A stretch of DNA of 64,000 nucleotides, taken from positions 248,001 through 312,000 of the forward strand of contig WACJ01000044.1 of assembly GCA_008973525.1 (NCBI GenBank), given 5' to 3'. Numbering within the stretch: position 1 is the stretch's first letter; each line of letters opens with the position of its first letter. Shown here piece by piece: positions 26,800 through 40,012 of this stretch. Source of the DNA: Stenopsyche tienmushanensis (lineage: Eukaryota; Arthropoda; Insecta; Trichoptera; Stenopsychidae). A program made the position numbers and the translations under genes. The notes below the pieces were generated by a model, which had not been told where the DNA came from, made no database searches, and saw only the letters and a program-made list of their open reading frames with translations.

Positions 26800-27330
26800 T
26801 GTCTGCCGTGGCTTTATTTGGTGGCACGAATTGGGGAGGTCCAGTTTTTGATAGCTTTGTCGCATAAATCTGGCTGAATTTGGCAATTGCGTTTTTTGTG
26901 TTAACTTTGAGGGCATCAAATCGCTTGTGCAGAATATCTATCGTGGCATGCGCTGTGTGTCACGTAGCGACCTTTGGTTGGAACCGACATGTCATTGATA
27001 TCCATACAAGTTGTTGCTTATCATCAATCTGTATCGCTCACCGTTGACGGTTATGGCAATGCCAGTTTCGTTATGGATAAAGTACGGACCAATGATTTAT
27101 CCAGACCAAAATCCGCACCTAAACAGCAACTTTCTCGAGATGCATTTGATGCTGGTGTATCTCGCGTGGATTGGTATCGTCCCAAATCTGACAATTTAGC
27201 TTGTTCAAAGATCCAATCATCCAAAAATGGGCCTCATCGCTAAAAATCACGTAATTTGCGGAACGATTCTCGAACGGAGCACTGATTTTGAATATAAAAT
27301 TTGTTAATTTGCACACATTTTTCAATCTTC
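26800..27330 (-). mobile_element. Tc1/mariner-superfamily (maT/Tc3-like) transposase relic
   Basis: Read on the minus strand, 27290..27125 gives YVIFSDEAHFWMIGSLNK, then NCQIWDDTNPREI; the family pattern is IFSDEAHFxxxGxVNKQNxRxW with the first catalytic Asp. Further along (about 26985-26800, shifted frames) a segment resembling FQ(Q)DGATCHTA.ATIDIL...RFD survives as QPKVAT, HTAHATIDILHKRFDA. The second catalytic Asp is lost and there are several stops. No inverted ends were found, so boundaries are approximate. Confidence 0.78.
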
Positions 27331-29213
27331 ATTAATAATTTGCCATATACTACTAAACAATTCACAATAAATTTAATAGATATTGCTTTAAGAATATGGC
27401 CGTTATAATCCAACAAATTATAAGCGTCCCTTTTGAAAGATCCTATAGAATAAAAAATCATTAAGATGGTTTATTCTAAGATATTTTTGTGCTTATTTAG
27501 CTCATGAATTTATCATGTTTTTTGATGATTTATCAATCCCCTAATGTTTTAATTAATAATTAAATTCAAGTACGTTATAGTTATTTGCACCAGTTTTTAC
27601 TATATGAAGAAATAAATGTACATATAATGCATAATCTTTCCAAGAAAATATAGTAGCAATAAAATGCTGTTTGCTATTTTAAAAGCATTTATTAACAAAC
27701 AAAATATAGCTATTTAAGGTCAAACGACTTAAAAATGAGCCGTTGTTAACTGCATACCGATACTAATAAATTTTATAAATTAATTGACAGAGTTTAAAAT
27801 AAAAAATGTATTTCTTAATGCACTTTGCATAATAGCTCGTTCAATTAGATGGACATGACATGACCACTCCAAATATTTCCATCCAATCAGATGACGATCC
27901 CAATGAGTTCTCTTATGGGACAGCGGCAAGAATCCAACATATTTTTTATGGAAGTTAAGCTCCTTTTACCATAACAGTAAACCCACAGCTCTTCGAAGAA
28001 TTCGCATTTCGATCGTTTGTAGTCTTAATCGGACACACTATTTATGGTCATTTGTTGCGAAACTGGATCATATATAGTTTCGAAACGACCAATTAAGACT
28101 TCGGGGTCTTCATCTTTAATGATAACGATCTAATGAAGTGTTTTCAATTCGTGGATCGATTTCGTAATTCTTTCTGGCTTCGAATCGCCACGGCTAATTC
28201 AATTATTTTGCAAATTTTTGAAGCGATCCTTGTTGTTATTCAGCTCCAATGAGCTCACAAAGCCCTCGTAATACTGGGAGCTCCAAATCAGAAATGGCAA
28301 TTAACGCGCCCTTTGTTGTTGAAAATGAGCAGCTCTCAAACTGAAATGCTAAATGTCCAAAAATTAATTACAATAAAATGAATACGCACCATTTAAGTAT
28401 CTCAATTATTCGTCGAAACACATTTTGTAATTTTAGCATTGGTTATGTTCCTACTACTGTTGAGACTGGCAGTCACGTAATTTTATAGCCTCAATAAAGC
28501 CTTATTTAGACTAGTATGGATCCCTGTCGAACGCATTTTACGACGTAAAAGACAGGAATCTCATTTCTTGTAAGTTTTGTTTAATTATAAAAGACATATA
28601 AAGTGATCTTAAAGATAATATTATCTTTGGGATTACGTCTTGCTGGAAACTTATAATCATTTTACGTTATATGACTATTATCATTTTACCTTTTATTGAT
28701 TTGCCTATTACTTGATTTACAGTTATCATTAGCAAATTCAATTTAATTGTGAAACTTACTTGCTTAAATTAAATGCAAAGATTTAGCAATCGTCTTTATA
28801 TAATAACTTCATGATTTTTCTCTCAGACCAAAATAATGTATTATCTTCTCTCAAAACTTCATTTTTATATGGAACCAAAATCGAGAAGTTATCAGTCGAA
28901 AATCTGAAGTACTTTTAAAGCTTAATTTGAAAAAAAAGTATTTTTAAACTTTGAAAAAAATGATTTTATCCTGATTTTTCAAATTTTTTCTAGAATTACT
29001 TGTGAAATATGATTTTATTTTATGATAAAAATTATAGTCTACATTTGAATTGATAGCTTCATAAAGTATATAAATATAGGAAACATTACTGTATGCAAAA
29101 AAAAAATTGCATGTGAATGCATTGAATTAGGTATTAGAATTCATTTTCTGTCAATTCTTAAATTCAAAGGTTATTCAAGTTAAAAAAACTTAATTATTTC
29201 TTATCGATATTCG
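27331..29213. other. intergenic; possible decayed coding relic at ~27850-28330
   Basis: The segment 27850-28330 is GC-richer than its surroundings. Its minus strand gives broken frames with a protein-like look, but I cannot assign a family. The rest is AT-rich without recognised features. Confidence 0.35.
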
Positions 29214-29323
29214 AAAACATCGCTCAATAAATTCGTAGAATTTTTCTTTTTTCTTCTTCTTTTTGTGTCCTTTTTTTGCATTTCTTTCCAGAAAAAATCC
29301 TATGAACTTATTAAATGATGTGT
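29214..29323. mobile_element. mariner family A MITE (~110 bp)
   Basis: Left CGCTCAATAAATTCGTAGAA (29221) and right ATCCTATGAACTTATTAAAT (to 29316) with outer AACATC and GATGTGTT are the inverted ends of family A. Only a T-rich spacer of about 55 bp lies between them. The inner right side shares a TTTCTT...AAAAAATCCTA stretch with the MITE at 40013..40090. Confidence 0.75.
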
Positions 29324-32300
29324 TATGTTTCAAAAATCAGAAATACTTGGATCTAAAATCCTAACATTTGATTGCCTCCTTGTAGTCTTTGGAATTTTCC
29401 CCCAAAAGTATTATAATAATGAACAATATGATTATGGATGTTAAAAGCGTTCCGTATTTAGCTTGGCGAATTTAATTGAATCATCTCTCAATATTGCGTA
29501 AAAATATATTAAAATGAAAAATTAAATACTTGTCAACGTGCTATTTCATTATCTTATAATTTTAGAACATAAACGGACGACGATATTTCGTGGTTGTCAA
29601 TACTTGTACAAAGTACCAAGGACGATATATCGTCGCGTATGCATTGCACCCTATAATTCGCGAGAGAACCTCAAAATAACTTTATAAACGTTATATAAAA
29701 CTCTTATTTAATAGATATATTTTGAACAGCTAATTGAATGCACAATTGCAACAATGAGTCGAAATCTAAGTGTAAGTAATATAGCAAGAGGTATATTTAA
29801 AAAAATCTTGATTAATTTGATCGAATGAAAGGGGAATGAAATGAAGAAAAAAATACCATAAAATTGTCAATATCTCGATGATACTTTTGACTTTTACTAA
29901 AATTTTATCTCGATTTGACATTCGTTTACGAGGGTGGACAAAAATTAGGGTTTGGATGTCCTGTATGAAAGAATATGTGGCTGCAATATGATCAGGATGA
30001 TAATAATTATAGTGTTTATTTTTAATAATAGTAGAATTTGATGTTACTCCTATATATAGTCATAATTTAGTTTTGTCAAATTATTTTACAAATTCTTCAA
30101 AATGCTTTATATTACATGTTCTATATCAAACGATCATTCTTCTTACTTGTAAATATGGTTTAATAAAGAAAATTGAGTTCTGCATTTCTTATAAGGATTT
30201 TCATGTAAGATTTTCAAATAATATTAGAATACAATTGGTATCGATTATTGTTCAATCGGCACTAAAAGGGTTAAGATATAAGTGTTTTTTTACTTTACAG
30301 TGATGATATTTTTTTATTTTAATTAATTGTTGATACTCATCTCACACTGCAACATATGGCCTTAGTCTGTCTCGGTTTTATATGAATTCCTTAAAGTATC
30401 TGTGACATAAATCTAAAAACGCATAAAACACCTTGCACAATAAAAACTCCGTTTAATTTACCAAAAAACAATGAGAGAAATTAAGTTCAGTTATTTAATT
30501 AGAATTCCTAACAAATACTTGAACCTTTTCAGAGTGTGTAAAGCTAAATTACAATTCTTTGAAAAGTTAATTTCCTCCAGAAACTGTTTGCATAAGCCCA
30601 TTGGGTATGCTTAATTTTATTTAATTACAAATTTCTGAGACCGCTTTGGAAATTGAGCGGGGCATTACAGCCGCTGGGGCTTGCGGCGCAAGCATCAATT
30701 TTGGCGTTAATTCGGGCGTCGCTCGCGCCCTTCCGCTTCTGCGCCGGTCTTAATTACCAAAATTATATAATGGCTAATGACAAAAAGCTAATTTAGACGA
30801 GCCTTTTGTTCCCTTGATAAACGAGTATTTATAAAGGCGTAATGATTTTCTTTTATTCACGCGACTCTGCTACAAGGAAAACGATGCGAGTCAGAGGAAG
30901 ACAGCGCGAGGTGCCGCCGCTCTCCCTTGCAACATCTACCCTATTCATTCCGACGCATTGCGCGACTCAATTTTGTCGCGTGCGCAAGCGAGAAGCCTAC
31001 AAGTGTTACAAAATGTAAAGGCTCTACCCATATTTGCATAAAGCCATCCATCTAAATCACCGATTCTCAAAATATTTTATTGCTTTTTAATTTACAATAA
31101 ACATATTAATTATTTTCGATTAATACTTAACAAAATAAAAATATTTTTATATACTACATGTATGTTTTATTCAAGCTCTTATGACACGGTGAACCCTTCA
31201 CCAATGAATAATTGTAGGAATTGTAATTCCATACCGCGTCTTAAGAAAATGACATCTTAAAAGCTGTTATAGTGCAAAAGTTAACTGTAAAAATAATTGA
31301 AAATATCTTTTCTCTTCATAATCAATATATGAAGTTATTAGAAGAAAATAACAGAAAAATATCTAAAGATTGTTTGTGACGGATTATTTGATAATTAACC
31401 ATAAATTTTACGTTATAAACATGCAAACTAAGCAAAGAACATTAGATTTTTTTGCATCGCAAAATCAAGTGCTTAATATTCCCTCGCTGTTTACGATCCC
31501 CCGTTAATCGCGACCTTTTCAAAATGCATCCCATTAATGACAGGGGTAATCTACATTGTTTCTATAATAAAATAATGATTGTGGTGTATTTATATTTCTT
31601 ATTATACGATAAATTTGACGTTAATGATTTCCACAGGGTATTTTTTAAATTAAAATTTTCGTTGACATTTCATGGCAGCAATTTAGTGAGGCTAATAGGG
31701 TTCACTAGACTACGTATTAAGAAGATCATGCCATTGTACAATAAATTCAATATCAAATGTCATAATGTAATTGCATATAGCTAACTTCAACAAACTCTTG
31801 AAAAATGATTAATTTTACTAAATCAACCAACCCTATTTGCTGCATATAAAAAAATTAACTTTATCCAAAATTTTACAAGATTCAAAATGTGCAAGATATA
31901 TAGATTTTTATTAAGCAAAGACACATTTAAAGGCAAGCGAATGATTTATTCTTGATTTTAAATAAGATAATTAACAAAATAAGCGTTATTGAGAACCGTG
32001 ATAAGCCATGAAAAAGCGATGATCTATCCAGGTCTTGGATTAAACTGTAATTATTACCAAATATCATGCACAAATTGTCAAAATATAATCATCGCAAAAA
32101 CTCGTTACTTTCTTCGGAATCATTGTCCAATTTCCACATATACAATACTCTAATTGATTATATAAATCTTATTTCAAAAAGATTATTGATTTTTTTGCAC
32201 AATTCTAATGAGAATAACAGCGACAATAAATTAAAATTATGATGTGTATATAATTTATTGTACGCTAATCGAAATGTATATTTTATACTTTTATAAAAAA

Positions 32301-32745
32301 ATCAGTTCTTATATAGGCTTATGTATTGGTTAAAAACTTTCCTCTTCTTCTTCATTTCCAACTAAATTTGCATGGATCTCAAAGAAAATATCAAAGTTAA
32401 TCCTATAATATTTCTGGTTGTATGTGATAAGATTTACTTCATTCTTATCTATGATACTACATTTATTGCACTGTTTTAAATTAATTTTTCTGCTGTGGCA
32501 ATTTTAAAATTATACGGATTAGTCCTTAGTTTTTTATGTTTAAGATGCATATTTTCTTGAACATTAGCATGAGAATGCATTTTGATTGACTTTGATCATT
32601 GCTTATACCTGATCTATAAATACCAAATTCTTTAAAAGATAATATATGAATGGAAAGTGTTTGAAAAGTTAATTTAAAAATATTTTAGCACTATTGAGCT
32701 TTCTTAAGGAAGCCATTATATTCTATTTGAGTGCATTTGGCAAAA
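29324..32745. other. intergenic; strong GC-richer block at ~30630-31020
   Basis: Mostly AT-rich. 30630-31020 is the most conspicuous island in the downstream region, with GCGGCGC-type and CGCGACTC motifs and TAATTA cores at its edges; candidate enhancer or insulator by composition only. 29580-29640 contains near-palindromes CGACGATATTTCGT and ACGATATATCGTCG. Open frames at 30073-30303 and 31452-31784 have no recognisable domain. Confidence 0.4.
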
Positions 32746-32806
32746 GTCAACGACGTGTGGACGATTATCGACCTCCACGACTACTGTTCGACTCGTCCAC
32801 GTTGAC
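32746..32806. repeat. short inverted repeat / hairpin
   Basis: GTCAACG...TGGACGA at 32746..32764 (with a 5-base bulge) pairs with TCGTCCACGTTGAC at 32793..32806, giving a 14 bp stem over a loop of about 28 bases rich in CGAC. Confidence 0.6.
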
Positions 32807-35260
32807 CACGACTCATCCGGTCTGTTGTTAGATATTTATACGCATTTGATGATAAGGTCGTAAAATTTTAGTTGCAGTGCGAAGACATGCTTGATGGTTT
32901 GCAGATTTGGCATTCTGCAGCGATATTAAATTCTCCAGGGTTAAAATCACGGCGCACGTGAGACATCCACGTGTCGGGATCTTTCTCTTTTCAACCCGTT
33001 GGCAACAAGACTCGGCAGAATGAGAAAACTCTGATTTTTATGTCACAGTATCATCACATTTGACGACGAACAACGCGAAAAGATGCATCGCATTGTCTGT
33101 TTTCATCGGAAAAATTTGTACCGCCTATCAAAATCAATATACAATAGCTGAAGCATAGTACTTACTCTATACAAATTCTTTGCGTATGAATGATAATTGA
33201 ATAAGCAAACGTGTACATGGATATTCATCAATATCTGCATGTTCGCTTATAATGGAATTTTAATTATTTACAAATTACATATGTGAATATTTTATGTCAA
33301 ATCGTGTACGTAGTGCTGTCAATCCTGAGATTATAATGTTCAATTTTTTCAAATAAGAATGGTATTTGAAATTACCATCATCATTATCAGCTCAATCGAG
33401 TTTATTTCCAAATAAAAACTTTTCCCCCTCCAGCCCGTTTCTATTCATCTCAATTCTGAGCTAATCTCATCCATTGTGCCCCATATATGTCTGATATCAA
33501 CCACATATCGTTTCCTTGATCATGTCACGTCTTTCGCATAACATTTCATGACAAGACTCATCCATATTTTAGCAATTCGCCTTACTGTATGACCTTCTCA
33601 TAGCTATATAAAACATTTTATTCTTTAAATAATATAAAAAATATGACACCTCTCCTAACATCTGGAAATTCGCGGATATTATGGTAATTTCCAAGGCAAA
33701 ATTACATTTAATATAATTCAATTAATTTTGATTTTTGAATCGATCGATATTCGTATAAAATTGAAACATCATCGACATTTTCAAGGTAAAAAATTGTATT
33801 AAAAAATCAACAGTTTATTATATATGAATGTGTGACTCTTCCAACAGTTCTAAACATAAACCTACATGTGTCTAAATTTCGACGGATTTTTTGCCACATT
33901 ACACGAAATCCGATATCCAAGGATAGGAGATCTACACCAAATCGTAATAGAATTAGACGATGTCAAAGGCAACCGGCCTTTGCTACAAAAACATTATTGT
34001 GTTCACCCACAACATTTAACAATAGTACGGATAATTGAGCGTAAAGTGATAAAGGTGTTTGTAAGCCGGGCTTTGTGTCAAGTCGATTTCTTTAACGATT
34101 TCATTGTGTTAAGGCGAAGGTGTGAAAACTACTGGGCGTTCATAAAGCGACGTATTTTTCAAACGTGATTAATTTAATTACTCTCCGCTAGTACCATTTG
34201 TTTGTGCAAAGCTTCTAAAGCAAACAAAATTTAAACTCAAATGCTGATAAAGTATTTTTTTATGATTTTGAGAACATTCCTTTTCATAATGACTAAGACA
34301 ATAGTTGAAAATTTGCGTAATTCTACCATTAAATCAGGATTAATTATCAGCAAAAACTTCTGACTATAATTTTATATGAGGTTTATTTAAATAATCCGTT
34401 ACAGTTCACATATCTAAGATGTATTTTTTTTAATTTTAAAAGTGTTTTAATGATTTTTTTTTTGGATTTATTGTTGGAATTGCCTATACTATGATTATAA
34501 AAAAAATTTCGCCAAATAAAATGGGTCCGATCCATCAACAACTACAATGAGAGCGTTTCACGTTATACAAACTAATCCATTGTGGATTGACCTATGTCAT
34601 AATTTGAAATTGATTGACTCCTTTTGTTATGTTTTCCTTTTATATTTTGCAAAGGAATTCGTGATTTTTTTGTCGTCCATGAATCGGCAGAGACGTGTGT
34701 GGCAATACAAAAAATACACCCTGTATGTAAATGCTTTCTCCTGAATGACAATATTATTTTAAATCTTATAGAAAGACCTTGTAAATCCTTTCAGGCTTAA
34801 GAATAATGCATTTTAGGATTGTTATTCACGCAATAAGTTTAAACTTGATAGCTAAGCTAAATTTAATAACAACTCTATCAGATGTATAATATGCAAGCCA
34901 ATGTTATTTATTATTTTTATGCTTATGTAATCACCAAAACCGCATTTATGCTTCCAAGCTGCTCGAATCATTTAATGTATATCATACAATATTGTAGATC
35001 ATAAAGCTAAAAAAAATATATGTTATAATGGAACAAATGGATTGCTTTAGGACTTCAATGAAAACTTTAATAACCCTCAACGCCTCTAAGGCGAACGCAA
35101 GCTCCTTCTCCATTCACTGCATGATCGTTACTAAAACCTAAATGACAAAAACATTAAATCTTGTTCTTTCGAATGAGTGCCACTACATTATTTTTAAAAA
35201 TAGCTATTGACCCAAGGCGTGCGTTTTAAATAAGGAAGTTTACCTGCTGCACCGTGTGTA
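32807..35260. other. intergenic, no gene recognised
   Basis: A more GC-balanced stretch at 33860-34160 carries overlapping open frames of 68 and 100 codons with no recognisable domain; I do not call a gene. The rest is AT-rich. Confidence 0.4.
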
Positions 35261-35743
35261 AAAACACATCACTCAATAAGTTCGTAGGATGACTAATAAA
35301 ACAACTTTCAGAGAAAATTCAACTTTATTCATCAGTACAGTCTTATAGAGTGATACATTTATTCCAATGCGGTTTTTATTTGACTTCAAAATATGCTTCA
35401 ATTTCGGCAATCCCTTCTTCGTTGGAGCCAAATCTATTTCCCTGGAGCATTCTTTTGGTCTATAAACAGGTAATATTTGCTGGGAGTCAGATCTGATGAA
35501 TACAGTGGATGGAGAAACAGTTCAAACTGCGTGTGATTTTTCCATTGTTGCGATCGATGCATTGTCTTGTTGAAAGAGCACTTTTTTTTATTTGAGGTCG
35601 TTTTTTCGCAATTTCTTCTATCAAACCAATAGTGCCATATAATATTCACTATTGATGGTTTTTCCTTGAGGCAATCGATGAATGAAATAACGTGCGCATC
35701 CCAAAATATGGAGACCAATCTTATTAGGAACTTATTGATGTGT
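35261..35743 (-). mobile_element. mariner family A deletion derivative (~483 bp)
   Basis: The left end CATCACTCAATAAGTTCGTA (about 35267) and the inverted right end AACACATC..AATAAGTTC (to 35743, missing 4 bases) bound the 3' half of transposase on the minus strand: GLHILGC, then INSEYYMALLV, RPQIKKK-like, LHPLYSSDLTPSKYY. As in the copy at 18580..19123, coding begins abruptly at the GMR/GCAR segment, so both carry the same internal deletion. The second catalytic block is degraded (reads MHRSQQ); frames are shifted. Confidence 0.85.
35434..35718 (-). pseudogene. mariner family A transposase pseudogene
   Basis: 94-codon open frame stitched through shifted frames; the recognisable part is FELFLHPLYSSDLTPSKYYL followed by DQKNAPGK, equivalent to LPHPPYSPDLAPSDYxLF in intact mariners. 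The third catalytic Asp position (SDL) is present, but the following SDY is SKY. Not functional. Confidence 0.8.
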
Positions 35744-37310
35744 TACGTATACTATTATGCACTTTTGCATCTTATTAGATGGTCTGAATAATGTTTATCA
35801 AATGCTTGGATGTGATGTTATGTCATTTAAGGATAGAAAATTAATTGAATAAATTACTATTATACAACAACTACTAAGACATACTTAACAAGCTGTTTGA
35901 ATTCAACAAGAAGAAGAATTTTCTCAACTAAAATTATATTTTAAAGCCAGATTATTGCAAGATTGTGTGTGTTTGATCAAACTCAACATGATTCTCAATA
36001 TGCTTACTATAACCGCAAAATGATAGAATAACAACTGACACATTTACTGATAACACGACCGTATTAAAAATAGAAAAGATAATGAAGAGTCAATATAATA
36101 GCTATTGGAGACTCTACAAAATCAATAAATATACAATACAGCAAATATTAATTGAGCCAGGATCAATTCACGTAAATTTTATTTGTAAGCCCCCTAAATA
36201 TCAATCAATGAAAATTCACCTGTAAAAATTACCTGAGCAAAATTTTGCCTGTTTATTGAATACAATAGCGATAAGATCTCATCATTCAGGAAAATAGTTT
36301 TCTGTTCCCTATTTTTTGCAAATCGTCATATCTTGTACGTTATAAGCAGAAAAATAAACATCTGATTTTATTTTTAAAAACATAATGTTTCTTATAATTT
36401 ATGAACAATTATTATAGCGATTTAACAGCTACATCGGAGTATTGTTGATAACATTTAGTCTGGTGGAGCCTGCATTCGAAACTGTTGTATGATATCGTTA
36501 CCCACATGTATCAATTCTTTTATCTCATTTTTTTAAAGTATAATTATTGCAGGTGATATTGCAACGACCTTAAGAACTTAGTTTTGCACAATAATCACTG
36601 TAACGGGACGTGACATCGCGTGAACTTGATTTATAAAAAAAATTTGATAGGACATATCATATAACATTTTGCAACAATTTTAATACATGACAACAATTTA
36701 TTATGCACAATTACGCTTGAATGCTTACGTGTATTAATGTGTATATAATTGCAAATTCAGATAGTGAGAACTTGCAATGTTAATTAGAAAAGAGAGAGTA
36801 GATGACAAAAAATCGCTTTGGATTATTATAGATCGTACTAGATAATTTATGTTTATTTATCCAATTAGCGATATCGCAACATTGATATTAATTAGTCTAA
36901 TGCATTTTTATACTATCGATATGGTCTAGCCTTAAATCTCAGATTTTCTTGGGAACAGTTTGATTTATTTATATGCGAATGTCATTATGGAATGAAATGT
37001 TTATACGGGGAATTGACAGTAATGATTCTCAATCTGTGCTAAATGCAAATAAATGTTAATAAAATTCAGTATAAACAACAATAAGTTATGATCTTCCAAT
37101 ATCATGCATTATTTCAATTAATATGAGCAAAATTGAATTATAGAAGGTATTATGAAGATTTCTTTTCACAGTACAGTGAATTTAAAAAAAACACGATATG
37201 AATATTGATTAGCGGGATAATTGATTCTGGCTACAATGTATTTTACAGAGATGAAATCAGTCAATCATCACGACTTCATTGATATCTACTAGACTGCATA
37301 TTATATTGTA
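35744..37310. other. intergenic, nothing recognised
   Basis: Uniformly AT-rich sequence with no long open frame, repeat or transposon that I could recognise. Confidence 0.5.
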
Positions 37311-37640
37311 ATAAAAACCGTTAACCATGGCGCCATTCCTGTTGCAATTAAGATTTTAAAAAAGTATTTTGTCTAGAAAAAAATATACCTCAATACTTTT
37401 ATGGCCATAAAATGCTTAACAGTAGAAGCAACTTAAAGAAAATTGAAAACCCGTTTGTTATGCTTAGGCGCCATTTCTGCTTGAGTGAAATGTTCAAAAA
37501 AGTGTTTTCTTCTTTAAAAAAGTGTTTCGATCCTTTTACGGTCATAAAACATACGCTATAGTTGAAACAACTCAAAGAAAAATGAATATTAAATCGAAGA
37601 ACCGTTAGCTATGGCTAGGCGCCATTTCTGCTCGAATAAC
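37311..37640. repeat. diverged tandem repeat, ~2.2 units of 137-152 bp
   Basis: The motif GGCGCCATTTCTGCT recurs at about 37330, 37467 and 37619. Other unit landmarks recur with the same spacing: TTTTAnGGnCATAAAA at 37397 and 37534, and CAACTnAAAGAAAA at about 37429 and 37568. A short insertion (around AATATTAAATCG) lengthens the second unit. No coding potential. Confidence 0.75.
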
Positions 37641-40012
37641 TATTATTTAAACGCAAATAATTTCTCACAAGGCATTTCTAAAGCATTATCATTTTCAAGC
37701 CACCCGCAAAGAAAAAGGTGTTTTAATTGCATTCTTTTATGCGCTTTTTGCAAAATGCGTTAATTAATGCATTTGTTAAACGACTGCGCTCCCATTTAGC
37801 TACTGAATTGATTTATAGCTTCATCAGAATTACTCGTTACAGTACTTCGATTCTATACATGAAAAACTATATTTTACGTCAACCAATTGAAATTTATTGT
37901 ATGAGTGCAATTTTGCTCTCATTCAACCATTGCAGTTCGATTGCCGATAAGAATGATAGTTTAAAATGGCAAAAGCATATTAATATTGACCAAGACCAAT
38001 TGCCAATTTGATGTTAAATGATTTTCTCCTAGGATTAAAGCCTACACATATGAGTTTTAAAAATAAGAATATGTCATCATCATCGTAATGTTTAATTAAA
38101 AACAGCAAAAGATTTGCTTTTATTGTAAACATACGAATAGATTAGGAATACAAGTCATAAAGTGCTGTATCTTTTTGATCAAATCATTTTAAATAAGGGC
38201 ACCAGTATGTAATCTCTTGCAAATATTTTATTAAAAACTTATATGTAATCTATAAAAAAAAATATTCATTATTATCTGGCAACTTTTGCTACAGATCTTG
38301 CAATTTATTAGTTCCAGTTTTAAGAACCTTTCAATTTCATATTTCTTTCTTATGCAGAATCTATTTGCAGCATTCCTCTTTTTGGTATCAAAGTCAACCG
38401 ATTTTTTAACAGCACAATCGAGCAATTTAAAGTTAATTATTTCAGTGATATCCAACCTTATACGGATTTCTTTTACTTAATATCGCGTAAAAAAGACGGA
38501 ATAAGTTTCAATTCGTAGCAAAAATTGATCGACTTCACACTAGAATAAAACAGATACACAGATTTTATTTTCGTCGTTCTAGTGCGGTTAACGACGATTC
38601 ATGGATGACCCAAAACTCTTGTTCATTTAATATACTCATACATTTTAATAAGAACATTTTTGAATTTCTTATCGCCATTCAAAATATTTTTACTATTCTA
38701 TGATTCTCCATAGTTTAATAATCTCCGTACGGTTGTGTAATTTTTTAGCAACTTCATTTACGTTTTATGCTAATGTTCATCATCAATTGTTAACCTTGAC
38801 AGTGTTTATAAATAACGGCTTAAAAAATTAATATTAATTCAATATATTTAAAACATTCACATGTTAACAACAACAAAAAATACCTTGATGCAAACTCGCT
38901 GTAAAAGGGTCAATCTTAAAATTTTGTTTACTTTTCGGTCCCCTTAAAATTATGGATATTATCGTCCTTATCATCATAATCACGTCGTTTTCCAAACATT
39001 ATATATCCTTATAGTTCAATTTAAATCATCGGATCCATTTCAAACTTTATATAATTAGCACATAGCTTTAAATTATTTGTAAGAATCATCACATTGTATC
39101 GATGCAAAGTTCTTTATTGGCATAAATATCAAATCATTTTATGAGAATTTTTTAATTGTGATATATGGCGTATATAAAAAACATCATTATGTATTATTTA
39201 TATAACATAAATAAGTGATATTGCAAAGTGACAGCATATTTCGCTAATTGTTTAATTAGAATTTCATTGCTTATATAATTGAGTAGCACATTTGTATGGT
39301 CACAACTAGCCGCGATAAGCTATAATTGCATATTTACAAAAGAATGATAACAGTAATTTATTACTGATGTAAATTGGTAATTGATTGCTTTGTTTATTTC
39401 AAGTTAATATTAATAATATGACCAAAGCCAAAAACCGCGATAGCAACTGTGACAGTGTAAAGTCAGCAGTTTCGACACTGATAACGAACGATGAACTCAT
39501 TCAACATAATTTTTCTTGTTTTATCAATGAACGTATTTATAGGCATGACTATCGAGCACGGTCGCTATGATTCTATTAATATTCAATGATTTCCAAAGTG
39601 ATTCCAAATACTTCACCATTATTAACACATGCGGGCACTCATCATCGGCACATGTGCTAAAATCTTAGATTTATGAAATTTATTTCTGCTTTGCAAAGCT
39701 TCTGAGTATGATGTTCGCATTGGACACATAATATCAGCTACTCACTTCATTACTGTAAAACATAAAATGTCGGTATGTCGGAGGAGAGGAAATTTGCTCC
39801 GTTAATTTTAATGGGAACCATAAACTCAGAAAATACATTTCTTCATATATCCTATTTAAATTCAAAACATTGTAGTGTGGAGGCAAACGAAAGCAAATTC
39901 ATGTCCTTAGAGGAAATAACACCAACATTTTGAAGGACACCAATCGCATTTAAATAAGAAAAATATGCACAAAAACGATGTGAATTTTAAATGTTCTTCC
40001 AATGTGATAATA
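37641..40012. other. intergenic, no gene recognised
   Basis: AT-rich. Open frames up to 94 codons (37727..38011) have no recognisable domain and non-coding-like composition. Confidence 0.45.

Noticed and set aside
31452..31784. 110-codon open frame
   Set aside because: AT-driven amino acid content and no motif; expected by chance in this much sequence.
33866..34168. 100-codon open frame with balanced composition
   Set aside because: No domain recognised and an overlapping frame is equally open; not enough to call a gene.
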